A stretch of DNA of 11,651 bases from Phycisphaeraceae bacterium (GTDB lineage Bacteria > Planctomycetota > Phycisphaerae > Phycisphaerales > Phycisphaeraceae): the NCBI GenBank assembly GCA_007119405.1, contig SKPT01000250.1, positions 1-11,651 of the forward strand. Reading direction: 5' to 3'. Below, in pieces: positions 6,091-11,651 of this stretch. Every line of letters starts with the position of its first letter. Position 1 is the first letter of the stretch. Both the position numbers and the translations under genes were made by a program. The notes under the pieces were generated by a model. It saw nothing but the letters and a program-made list of their open reading frames with translations, did no database searches and was not told where the DNA came from.

Positions 6091-7253
6091 GACGCTCGCT
6101 CCTCCAGGCCCAGGACCTGCCGGGTCAGCTCCGCCTGCTCGGCAAGCCCGTGCCAGGCCAGCTCGTCGGCGAAGCGGGGTCGCCGGCCGGTCCAGGTGAG
6201 CCCGGCCCGGGGCCTGGCCGGGTCGATGTGGTAAAGGTCATGCACGAGGTAAGCCTGCTCCGCCTCGTCGAAATCGATCTCGCTGATGTGGGTGATCAGT
6301 CGCCGGCCGTCGTGCACGCGGTTGGTCTGCACGACCAGGTCGATGGCCGAGGCGATCTGGCTGCGCAGGGCGAACAGCGGGATGCTGACCTCGGCCAGCA
6401 GGGCCATGGTCTCCAGGCGGCGGCAGGTGTCGAAGGGCGTCGAGGCGTGCAGCGTCGCCAGCGAGCCGCGGTGGCCGCTGGTCATCGCCTGGACCATGTC
6501 CAGGGCCTCGCCGCGTCGGACCTCGCCGACGATGATGCGGTCCGGCCGCATGCGCAGCGAGCTGACGAACAGGTCGCGGATGGTCACCTGCCCCCGGCCG
6601 AAGGCGTCGGCGGGACGGGCCGTGAGCTGGACCACGTGCTGCTGCTGGATCTGCAGCTCGCGCGTGTCCTCGATCACGATGATGCGCTCCGCATCGCTAA
6701 AGGCGGTCGAGAGCACGTTCAGCAGCGTGGTCTTGCCCGAGCCGGTGCCCCCGCTGACAATGACGTTCTGATGGGCCTTGACGGCCAGGAGCACCAGCTC
6801 CATGGCCTCGGTGCTGATCGCCTGGCGCTGGAGCAGGAAATCGGGCGAGGCGGCGGCGGCGTGGAAGCGCCGGATGTTGACCGACGTGCCGCTGCCGGTG
6901 ACGGCCCCGAGCACGACGCAGACCCGCGAGCCGTCAGGCAGTCGCCCGTCCATCAGCGGGTGCTCGTCGTCGATCTGGTGGCCGACGTACTGGGCGATGT
7001 TGCGCGCCAGCGCCAGCAGCTTACGCTCGGAGCGGAACCGGATGCGCGTGCGCTCAATGCGCCCGCCGCGCTCGACGTAGACGGCCTCGGGGCCGTTGAT
7101 CATGATCTCGGAGACGTCGTCGTCAGCCAGCAGCTCGGCGAGCGGGCCGAGGAAGTAGCCCAGGCTGGCGTCGAAGCCGCTGGGCTGTTGGCCGTCGGCG
7201 ACGAAGAGGCGCGCCGCGTCCTGGCCGTTGCCGGTGTCCGGTGCCGACGTCAT
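6087..7253 (-). CDS. cpaF: Tad pilus assembly ATPase, CpaF/TadA family
   Basis: The protein is 388 aa, a cytoplasmic hexameric secretion ATPase that powers Flp pilus assembly. Walker A is GGTGSGKT at 168-175. An Asp box IIVIEDT lies at 191-197, a Walker B region RIIVGEVRRGEA at 239-250, and a His box GHRGSLATLHAST at 260-272. The N-terminal domain carries the CpaF signature DDVSEIMINGPEAVYVERGG (about 45-64) and HPLMDGRLPDGSRV (98-111). The C-terminal region after residue 300 is about 85 residues and typical. The frame is open well upstream of the ATG at 7253, but that ATG has GGAGGG six bases before it, and the longer frame would run into the rpsT terminator. It is the first gene of the tad cluster here and overlaps the following pilin gene by 4 nt. 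No tadZ or secretin gene precedes it. Confidence 0.95.
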   Translation of the reverse strand: MTSAPDTGNGQDAARLFVADGQQPSGFDASLGYFLGPLAELLADDDVSEIMINGPEAVYVERGGRIERTRIRFRSERKLLALARNIAQYVGHQIDDEHPLMDGRLPDGSRVCVVLGAVTGSGTSVNIRRFHAAAASPDFLLQRQAISTEAMELVLLAVKAHQNVIVSGGTGSGKTTLLNVLSTAFSDAERIIVIEDTRELQIQQQHVVQLTARPADAFGRGQVTIRDLFVSSLRMRPDRIIVGEVRRGEALDMVQAMTSGHRGSLATLHASTPFDTCRRLETMALLAEVSIPLFALRSQIASAIDLVVQTNRVHDGRRLITHISEIDFDEAEQAYLVHDLYHIDPARPRAGLTWTGRRPRFADELAWHGLAEQAELTRQVLGLEERAS

Positions 7254-7259
7254 GGGCTG

Positions 7260-7265
7260 CCCTCC
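7260..7265 (-). promoter_or_regulatory. Ribosome binding site fixing the cpaF start
   Basis: GGAGGG on the minus strand, six bases before the ATG at 7253. It settles the start among several possible upstream codons in the same frame. Confidence 0.75.
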
Positions 7266-7294
7266 GACGCGTCCGCCACACGATGCGGGGGGCC

Positions 7295-7322
7295 ATGGTA
7301 GCCCCTGGCCTGAGCCTGTCCA
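7295..7322 (-). promoter_or_regulatory. Candidate sigma-70 promoter for the tad cluster
   Basis: On the minus strand, TGGACA (7322-7317) is followed after 16 bases by TACCAT (7300-7295), matching the -35 consensus at 5 of 6 and the -10 at 4 of 6. It lies between the rpsT terminator and cpaF, about 40 bases before the cpaF start. In GC-rich DNA such a match has a real chance of being accidental. Confidence 0.3.
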
Positions 7323-7389
7323 GCCCTTCCAGGGACGTCGCCGGGCGTCGCATCGATCGCGGCGACAACTCACCGGCAGACGCGCGCAC

Positions 7390-7418
7390 AAAAAAGCCGG
7401 GACCGACCGGTCCCGGCT
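7390..7418 (-). terminator. Rho-independent terminator of rpsT
   Basis: On the minus strand, AGCCGGGACC (7418-7409) pairs perfectly with GGTCCCGGCT (7404-7395) around a 4-nt loop, followed by six T (7395-7390). It begins about 34 nt after the rpsT stop and separates rpsT from the tad cluster. Confidence 0.92.
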
Positions 7419-7451
7419 CATGGTCGTGCGCATCGTCGCGCCGCCGTCGCG

Positions 7452-7733
7452 TCAGGCGGCGGTCTTCTGGCTGCGCTTGCGGTTCAGCCGCTCGGTCAGG
7501 CGGGCCTTGTACCGGCTGGCGGTGTTCCTGTGGATCACGCCCTTGGCGGCGATCTGGTCCAGCAGCTTGTAGAGGCCGGACAGCTCCGCCTGGGCCTGCT
7601 CGCTGCTGCCGTGGAGGATCGTCTCGCGATAGGCGCGCAACTTCAGGCGGAAGCGGCCTTTGTGCCAGCGGTTGAGCGCGCGGCGCTTCAGGTTCTGGCG
7701 AACGCGTTTGCGGCGGGACAGCGAGTGGGCCAT
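7452..7733 (-). CDS. rpsT: Small-subunit ribosomal protein bS20
   Basis: The protein is 93 aa, the usual S20 length, and very rich in Lys and Arg. It begins MAHSLSRRKRVRQNLKRRAL and has the S20 helical pattern, including the conserved stretch KGVIHRNTASRYKARLTERLN near the C-terminus. S20 binds 16S rRNA early in assembly of the 30S body. The ATG at 7733 begins right where S20 homology begins; the frame is open further upstream, but that part is non-homologous and overlaps the promoter. A GGAG lies 11 bases before the ATG. It is flanked by a strong promoter (7806-7834) and a terminator (7390-7418), so it appears to be a single-gene unit. Confidence 0.95.
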   Translation of the reverse strand: MAHSLSRRKRVRQNLKRRALNRWHKGRFRLKLRAYRETILHGSSEQAQAELSGLYKLLDQIAAKGVIHRNTASRYKARLTERLNRKRSQKTAA

Positions 7734-7805
7734 GGTCTGCAGGTCTCCAGTGCCGGGGGCCCGGTGGCGGGGGCCGAGGCGGGGGCCGGTGGCGGCGAGT
7801 CGAAC

Positions 7806-7834
7806 ATTATGACACGGCCGGCGCCGTTTTTCAA
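7806..7834 (-). promoter_or_regulatory. Sigma-70 promoter of rpsT
   Basis: On the minus strand, TTGAAA (7834-7829) and CATAAT (7811-7806) are separated by exactly 17 bases, 5 of 6 matches in each hexamer. Transcription would begin near 7799, giving a leader of roughly 65 nt before rpsT. The AT-rich boxes stand out in a very GC-rich surrounding. Confidence 0.75.
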
Positions 7835-7972
7835 GTCCGTGAGCACCCGTTCCGCCCCGCGCCCGGCCGCGCGGGGGTGGCCGGTTCTTGCGGCCACGCA
7901 CCATCGACACTTCATTCGCGGGCATATCGAACATGCGATGCACGTCGGCGGCCCGGCCCCGCCCGCGAATCG

Positions 7973-8086
7973 CTCGCCGACGCCCTGCCGCCGAACAAGC
8001 TCATCCTGGCCGACGGCAACTTCGGCTCCGCCGCGTTGCATGAAGCGATCGACGACACACAGGCGGCGTCGATCACGCCGGCTTCT
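7973..8086 (+). pseudogene. Possible remnant of a DDE transposase
   Basis: In frame 2, between rpsT and the BNR gene, the translation LADALPPNKLILADGNFGSA continues to ALHEAIDDTQAASITPAS. The pattern of a hydrophobic strand, LAD, a Gly/Asn-Phe-x-Ser turn and then a helix resembles the second-Asp region of IS4-like DDE transposases. The similarity is lost on both sides, no start codon or inverted repeats are evident, and the rest of such a gene is missing. The rpsT promoter lies just to the left. I am judging from memory of the motif only; a chance frame is possible. Confidence 0.3.
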
Positions 8087-8132
8087 GATATCCTCGTCTG
8101 CGCCGAGCATCGCCTGCACGAGAATTTCACCA

Positions 8133-9470
8133 ATGTCCCTTCGACGCATCCCCGGCTATCGCGCGATCTGGTTCGACCTCGGCCAGCGGACCGAGTATGG
8201 CTCGAAGTACTCCGGGCCCCTGGCGACCTACACTTCCAACCACACGCCGCTGGCGATCCACGCCCCGCAGGTCGAGCGCACCTTCTTCGTCTATGGCGGC
8301 ACGCCCGCGGCCGACCAACGCCACCTGCTGTGCATGGCCGGCTACTACGACCATCGCACGGGCGAGGTGCCTCAGCCCGTCGTCGTGCATGACAAGCAGG
8401 GCGTCGATGACCCGCACGACAACCCGGTGATCAACATCGGCCCGGACGGGCGCATCTGGGTGTTCGTCGCCGGGCGCGGGCGCACGCGGCCGGGGTTTGT
8501 GTATCGCAGCGTCGAGCCTTACTCGATCGACCGCTTCGAGCTGCTGCGCGAGGCGGAGATCTGCTACCCCCAGCCGTGGTTCAGCGACGACGGCCATTGC
8601 CTGCTGCTGCTGACGAAGTACACCGGCCTGCGCGAGCTGTACTGGGCAGTGAGCGCGGACGGCGTGGCGTGGAGCGAGGACCGAAAGCTCGCGGGCATGC
8701 AAGGTCACTACCAGGTCAGCGACGCCAACGGCGGGCGGGTGTTCACGGCCTTCAATCGCCACCCGGACCAGTCACCGGACAAGCGCACCGATCTTTACGT
8801 GACGTTCACCGACGACCTTGGCCAGACGTGGCGCAACGTCCAGGGCGAGGTGCTCGGCACGCCGCTGGTCGATCCGCATTGCCCGGCGCTGGTGCGTGAC
8901 TACGCGGCCGAGGGCTTGCTGGTGTACCTGCACGACATCAACTTCGACGCCGCGGGCCACCCGCTGGTGCTCTACACGACCAGCCGCGACTGGCGCCCCG
9001 GGCCCAGCGGTGACCCGCGGACGTGGACGGTGGCGCACTGGCTCGGTGATCGCTGGGCGTTCCATGAGATCACGACGTCGACACACAACTACGACTGCGG
9101 CTGCATCCACGTCGAGGCCGACGGCACGTGGCGGGTGATCGGCCCGACGGAGCCGGGCCCGCAGCACTGGGGCTCGGGGGGCGAGGTGGCGATGTGGCTG
9201 AGCCGGGACGACGGCGCGTCGTGGCGGAAGGTGCGTCAGCTCACGTCGGGCAGCGCGTACAACCATGACTACGTGCGTCGGCCGGTCAATGCGCATGCGG
9301 ATTTCTACGGGTTCTGGTGCGACGGCGACCCGGACGCGTTCTCACCATGTCGGCTGTACTTCACGGACCAGGCGGGCGCGCGGGTGTACCGGTTGCCGGC
9401 GGAGATCAGTGGCGAGACGGCTTTGCCGGAGTTGGTCAGCGCCCACGCGGCGGATGACCGGCGACGGTAA
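8133..9470 (+). CDS. BNR/Asp-box beta-propeller protein (BNR_4-like)
   Basis: The protein is 445 aa. DDPHDNPVINIGPDGRIWVF (92-111) resembles the D-x-HN-x-P...DG-x-hHV pattern of BNR_4 proteins. Asp-box-like turns appear as SADGVAW (174-180, one residue short), TDDLGQTW (226-233) and SRDDGASW (357-364). These support a sialidase-type beta-propeller. The BNR_4 group includes proteins linked to polysaccharide breakdown such as some lyases, but no catalytic set can be named here. No signal peptide is visible from the chosen ATG (MSLRRIPGYRAIWFD), and the frame upstream is not protein-like, so the product looks cytoplasmic or uses another export route. The ribosome site is weak (GAG ten bases upstream). 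The stop lies 26 nt from the end of yjbQ, which converges. It stands alone with no sugar-uptake genes beside it. Confidence 0.8.
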   Translation: MSLRRIPGYRAIWFDLGQRTEYGSKYSGPLATYTSNHTPLAIHAPQVERTFFVYGGTPAADQRHLLCMAGYYDHRTGEVPQPVVVHDKQGVDDPHDNPVINIGPDGRIWVFVAGRGRTRPGFVYRSVEPYSIDRFELLREAEICYPQPWFSDDGHCLLLLTKYTGLRELYWAVSADGVAWSEDRKLAGMQGHYQVSDANGGRVFTAFNRHPDQSPDKRTDLYVTFTDDLGQTWRNVQGEVLGTPLVDPHCPALVRDYAAEGLLVYLHDINFDAAGHPLVLYTTSRDWRPGPSGDPRTWTVAHWLGDRWAFHEITTSTHNYDCGCIHVEADGTWRVIGPTEPGPQHWGSGGEVAMWLSRDDGASWRKVRQLTSGSAYNHDYVRRPVNAHADFYGFWCDGDPDAFSPCRLYFTDQAGARVYRLPAEISGETALPELVSAHAADDRRR

Positions 9471-9496
9471 TCCGAAGTGCGAAATCCGACATCCCC

Positions 9497-9919
9497 TCAC
9501 TCCCCGATCACCTTGACCAGCACACGCTTGGGTCGACGGCCGTCAAACTCGCCGTAGAAGATCTGCTCCCAGGGCCCGAAATCGAGCTTGCCCTCGGTGA
9601 TCGCCACCACCACCTCGCGCCCCATGATCTGCCGCTTCATGTGCGCATCGGCGTTGTCCTCGCCCGTGCGGTTGTGCGCGTAGCGCTGCGGCGACGCGTC
9701 GAACGGCGCCAACTGCTCCAGCCAGTGCTTGTAGTCCTCGTGCAGGCCCGACTCGTTGTCGTTGATGAACACGCTGGCGGTGATGTGCATGGCGTTGATC
9801 AGCACCATCCCCTCGCGCACGCCCGACGCGGCCACGATGCGCTCGACCTCGTCGGTGATGTTCACGAACCCCATCCGCGCCGGCACGTTGAACGTCAGGT
9901 GTTCGGTCTTCGACTTCAT
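9497..9919 (-). CDS. yjbQ: YjbQ/UPF0047 family protein
   Basis: The protein is 140 aa, the normal length for this single-domain family. Conserved features are visible in order: [19 protein letters not shown] (His-x-TA and Asn-Glu), [20 protein letters not shown] (His, Asn-Ala-x-Ala-His), and a C-terminal [18 protein letters not shown]. The conserved His and Glu residues cluster in the trimeric family structure as a probable metal or phosphate site. The E. coli member has weak thiamine-phosphate synthase activity, and the family is often named for that; the true function is unsettled. The ATG at 9919 has AGGAGG five bases upstream and matches the family start. The region upstream consists of repeats, so its promoter is unclear; an apparent read-through from ppdK is blocked by the terminator at 10450-10483. 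Confidence 0.93.
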   Translation of the reverse strand: MKSKTEHLTFNVPARMGFVNITDEVERIVAASGVREGMVLINAMHITASVFINDNESGLHEDYKHWLEQLAPFDASPQRYAHNRTGEDNADAHMKRQIMGREVVVAITEGKLDFGPWEQIFYGEFDGRRPKRVLVKVIGE

Positions 9920-9938
9920 GGCGACCTCCTGCACGCAT

Positions 9939-9982
9939 TTTAGCCACGAAGACGCGAAGGACACGGAGGTCGCGCGAAGAAG
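9939..9982. repeat. CCACGAAG-type degenerate repeat
   Basis: The text TTAGCCACGAAGACGCGAAGG, followed by ACACGGAGG, is a stuttering purine-rich pattern of about 9-nt units. It lies directly upstream of the yjbQ ribosome site. Similar patterns recur at 10401-10440 and 10501-10540 on the other strand. I know such CCACGAAGG-style strings as common intergenic repeats in Planctomycetes and related bacteria; their role is unknown to me. Confidence 0.6.
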
Positions 9983-10000
9983 GGCAGGGGGGTGGAAAGA

Positions 10001-10029
10001 GGGTGCCACTGGCGGCTTGACCGCCAGTG
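10001..10029. repeat. Half-element: GGGTGCCAC end with one hairpin
   Basis: GGGTGCCAC at 10001-10009 leads into a perfect 9-bp hairpin, CACTGGCGG (10007-10015), loop CTTGA, CCGCCAGTG (10021-10029). The end matches the larger elements, but the stem sequence differs and no right half follows. It is either a solo unit or a decayed element. Confidence 0.7.
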
Positions 10030-10058
10030 CCTCGGCGCGCCGAAGCCTATCATCGACG

Positions 10059-10214
10059 TTTGAATGGTTGCTTGAACCTCGATCGCTCGGGTGCCACGGC
10101 TTGTCCCGAAGGGCAAGCCGTGCATTGGCCGACGATCGCACGGCTTGCCGCTTCGCGGTCAAGCCGTGGCACCCCGAAGTTGGACCTACCCTGTGGTGGA
10201 TCCAACCATTCAAA
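10059..10214. repeat. Two-hairpin palindromic element, copy 3, inside a longer inverted repeat
   Basis: The core 10089-10174 is 86 nt with ends GGGTGCCACGGCTTG and CAAGCCGTGGCACCC. Compared with copy 2 it has about ten differences, nearly all in the central spacer. The left hairpin here is complete (CACGGCTTG...CAAGCCGTG). An outer perfect 12-bp inverted repeat, TTTGAATGGTTG (10059-10070) and CAACCATTCAAA (10203-10214), encloses it and is unlike the outer pair of copy 2. A small separate hairpin, GGGCGGT/ACCGCCC, lies at 10246-10262. Confidence 0.85.
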
Positions 10215-10278
10215 GGTCAATAACCGTGCAAAGCGTTCCCTTGCCGGGCGGTTGGACCGCCCACGCCGTCGCCCTGCC

Positions 10279-10390
10279 GGGTGCCACTGACAAGCGGAGT
10301 CCGCGGAGCTTGTCAGTGCGGATCGCCGTCGCAGCCGCGTCCTGCCGCTCGACACTGACAAGGCCGAAGACGGCCTTGTCAGTGGCACCC
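10279..10390. repeat. Two-hairpin palindromic element with a different stem sequence
   Basis: This 112-nt element has the same ends (GGGTGCCAC at 10279-10287, GTGGCACCC at 10382-10390) and the same two-hairpin plan, but CGGCTTG is replaced by TGACAAG in all four stem arms. The left hairpin is CACTGACAAGC/GCTTGTCAGTG (10285-10295 with 10308-10318, 11 bp). The right is CACTGACAAGGCCG/CGGCCTTGTCAGTG (10353-10366 with 10371-10384, 14 bp, AAGA loop). The spacer is longer than in the 86-nt copies. Confidence 0.85.
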
Positions 10391-10400
10391 ACCTGCCGAC

Positions 10401-10440
10401 CCTTCGCCCCCGCCGCGCCCTTCGCGCCTTCGTGGTGAAC
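10401..10440. repeat. CCACGAAG-type degenerate repeat (minus orientation)
   Basis: Read on the minus strand it gives TTCACCACGAAGGCGCGAAG followed by GGCGCGGCGGGGGCGAAGG, the same pattern as at 9939-9982. It begins right after the palindromic element at 10279-10390 and ends about 10 nt before the T-tract of the ppdK terminator. Confidence 0.6.
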
Positions 10441-10449
10441 CAGGCGCAC

Positions 10450-10483
10450 AAAAAAACACGGCGACGCAGACGCGCCGCCGTGT
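10450..10483 (-). terminator. Rho-independent terminator of ppdK
   Basis: On the minus strand, ACACGGCG (10483-10476) pairs with CGCCGTGT (10463-10456) across a 12-nt loop and is followed by seven T (10456-10450). It lies about 70 nt after the ppdK stop. The stem is shorter than that of the rpsT terminator, but the T-tract is good. Confidence 0.85.
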
Positions 10484-10500
10484 CGTGAATCAACTCAACT

Positions 10501-10540
10501 CCCCGCGGCCTCCGCGCTCTTGGCGCCCTCCGCGAGAACC
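10501..10540. repeat. Degenerate GCGGAGG-type repeat next to ppdK stop
   Basis: On the minus strand it reads GGTTCTCGCGGAGGGCGCCA then AGAGCGCGGAGGCCGCGG, a stuttering pattern related in style to the CCACGAAG repeats. It lies between the ppdK stop codon and its terminator, so it is transcribed into the 3' untranslated region. Confidence 0.45.
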
Positions 10541-10551
10541 CCGCCGCCGGC

Positions 10552-11651
10552 TCAATCCCCGTAGCTGCCCGCCTTGCCCTCGTTGATCGCCGCCTGCGCC
10601 GCCGCCAGACGCGCGATCGGCACGCGGAACGGCGAGCAGCTCACGTAGTCCAGCCCCGCCTGCTGGCAGAACGCGATCGACGACGGGTCGCCGCCGTGCT
10701 CGCCGCAGATGCCCAGCTTCAGGTCCGGGTCGGCCGCCCGCCCGCGCTCGGCGCCCATGCTCACGAGCTGCCCCACGCCCTCGGCGTCCAGCGACTGGAA
10801 CGGGTCCTTGGGCAGCAGCTCCTTGTTCAGGTACTCCGGCAGGAACGAGTTCACGTCGTCGCGCGAGTAGCCGAACGTCATCTGCGTCAGGTCATTCGTG
10901 CCGAAGCTGAAGAAGTCCGCATGCTCCGCCACGTCGCCGGCGGTCAGCGCCGCCCGCGGCACCTCGATCATCGTTCCAATCAGGAGGTCCAGCTTCTGGT
11001 GATACTTCTGCTCGCTGCGCACGGCGTCGATCACCTCCTGCGTCGCGTCGCGCAGCAGCTTCAGCTCCGCGGCCGTGCCCACCAGCGGGATCATGATCTC
11101 CGGCTCGACCTTGACGCGCTTCTTGCGGCAGGCGATCGCCGCCTCGACGATCGCCCGCACCTGCATCTGCAGGATCTCGGGGTACGTCACCGCCAGGCGG
11201 CAACCGCGATGGCCCAGCATCGGGTTCATCTCGTGCAGCGCCGCGACGCGCTGGCGCAGCTTGGCCGGCGACACGCCCAGCCGCTTGGCGAGATCCTTCT
11301 GCGCCTCGGGGTCGTGCGGCAGGAACTCGTGCAGCGGCGGATCGAGCAGGCGGATCGTCACCGGCAGGCCCTTCATGGCCGTGAAAATCCCGATGAAATC
11401 CTCACGCTGATAAGGCAGCAGCTTCATCAGCGCCTTGCGGCGATCCTCCTCCGTGTCCGCGATGATCATCTCACGCATCGACTTGATGCGCTCGCCCTCG
11501 AAGAACATGTGCTCCGTCCGGCAGAGCCCGATTCCTTCCGCCCCGAACTCCCGGGCGGTCTCCGAATCGTGCGGCGTGTCGGCGTTCGTCCGAACGTTGA
11601 GCGTCCGGAATTCATCGGCCCACTCCATGAGGCGGCCGAAGTTGCCGTGCA
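10552..11651 (-). CDS. ppdK: Pyruvate, phosphate dikinase, C-terminal part
   Basis: The gene runs off the right edge, so only its 3' 365 codons are seen, about 40% of the usual 870-900 aa. The enzyme interconverts pyruvate, ATP and phosphate with phosphoenolpyruvate, AMP and pyrophosphate in the cytoplasm. The visible part is the end of the linker after the phosphohistidine domain plus the whole PEP/pyruvate-binding TIM barrel. Motifs in order are [10 protein letters not shown] and [16 protein letters not shown], then [56 protein letters not shown], and [11 protein letters not shown] with the catalytic Cys, followed by [16 protein letters not shown]. All expected active-site segments are present, which distinguishes it from PEP synthase by the GLCRTEHMF and GYSRDD wording. 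It ends in a normal C-terminus and has its own terminator at 10450-10483. Confidence 0.96.
   Translation of the reverse strand, partial: HGNFGRLMEWADEFRTLNVRTNADTPHDSETAREFGAEGIGLCRTEHMFFEGERIKSMREMIIADTEEDRRKALMKLLPYQREDFIGIFTAMKGLPVTIRLLDPPLHEFLPHDPEAQKDLAKRLGVSPAKLRQRVAALHEMNPMLGHRGCRLAVTYPEILQMQVRAIVEAAIACRKKRVKVEPEIMIPLVGTAAELKLLRDATQEVIDAVRSEQKYHQKLDLLIGTMIEVPRAALTAGDVAEHADFFSFGTNDLTQMTFGYSRDDVNSFLPEYLNKELLPKDPFQSLDAEGVGQLVSMGAERGRAADPDLKLGICGEHGGDPSSIAFCQQAGLDYVSCSPFRVPIARLAAAQAAINEGKAGSYGD

Noticed and set aside
7452..7943. Longer N-terminal form of S20
   Set aside because: The extra 70 residues are not S20-like and the upstream start lies above the promoter boxes at 7806-7834; the ATG at 7733 gives the standard length.
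7530..8132. N-terminal extension of the BNR protein
   Set aside because: The frame is open but antisense to rpsT and its promoter, with Arg/Ser/Thr-rich shadow-like translation; protein-like sequence begins at about 8133.
9937..9942. TAAAAT as -10 box of a yjbQ promoter (minus strand)
   Set aside because: Transcription would begin within or next to the ribosome site, no -35 match lies at proper spacing, and the TTTA is part of the CCACGAAG repeat.
10089..10174. tRNA or structured ncRNA
   Set aside because: The fold is two similar hairpins with closing ends, not a cloverleaf; no anticodon or T-loop pattern, and near-identical copies lie elsewhere, which fits a repeat better.
10001..10390. 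CRISPR array
   Set aside because: Repeats are palindromic, unevenly spaced, differ in sequence and have no regular spacers; no cas genes are present.

Overview
The window is GC-rich bacterial chromosomal DNA. The gene content (a Tad/Flp pilus locus with several TadE/TadG-like genes, a BNR_4-like beta-propeller protein, a YjbQ protein and pyruvate phosphate dikinase) and the dense hairpin repeats between genes fit a planctomycete, perhaps of class Phycisphaerae. That placement is an inference from style and content; no 16S or other marker gene is present.

Layout. Positions 143-1408 (+) encode a membrane-anchored, beta-rich protein of unknown function whose 5' end is unclear. It converges on a minus-strand tad-type cluster that runs, in transcription order: cpaF/tadA ATPase (7253-6087), two small Flp-like pilins (6090-5905 and 5842-5570), a TadV/CpaA prepilin peptidase (5463-4759), a TadE-like gene with extra membrane helices (4705-3806), a TadG-like gene (3809-2448) and a second TadE-like gene (about 2476-1703). 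Two junctions overlap as ATGA, and several starts have strong Shine-Dalgarno sites, so this looks like one operon: motor ATPase, pilins, the protease that matures them, and minor pseudopilins. The platform proteins (TadB/TadC), secretin and TadZ are not in the window.

Upstream of the tad cluster, and also on the minus strand, lies rpsT (ribosomal protein S20) with its own good sigma-70 promoter and a rho-independent terminator, so the tad cluster should be transcribed separately. On the plus strand at 8133-9470 is a BNR/sialidase-fold protein, preceded by what may be a transposase scrap. It converges on yjbQ (9919-9497, minus). The 3' part of ppdK (minus) fills the right end and has a terminator at 10450-10483.

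The most unusual content is the repeats. Intergenic regions 1409-1702 and 9920-10551, plus the tadG/tadE2 junction, hold a family of palindromic elements that share GGGTGCCAC...GTGGCACCC ends and a two-hairpin plan, but whose stem sequence differs between copies (CACGGCTTG, CACTGACAAG, CACTGGCGG). One copy lies inside the reading frame of the second TadE-like gene, and two copies sit inside larger inverted repeats of unrelated sequence. A GTAG-headed REP pair (BIME-like, 31-bp perfect arms) and three CCACGAAG-type degenerate repeats complete the set.
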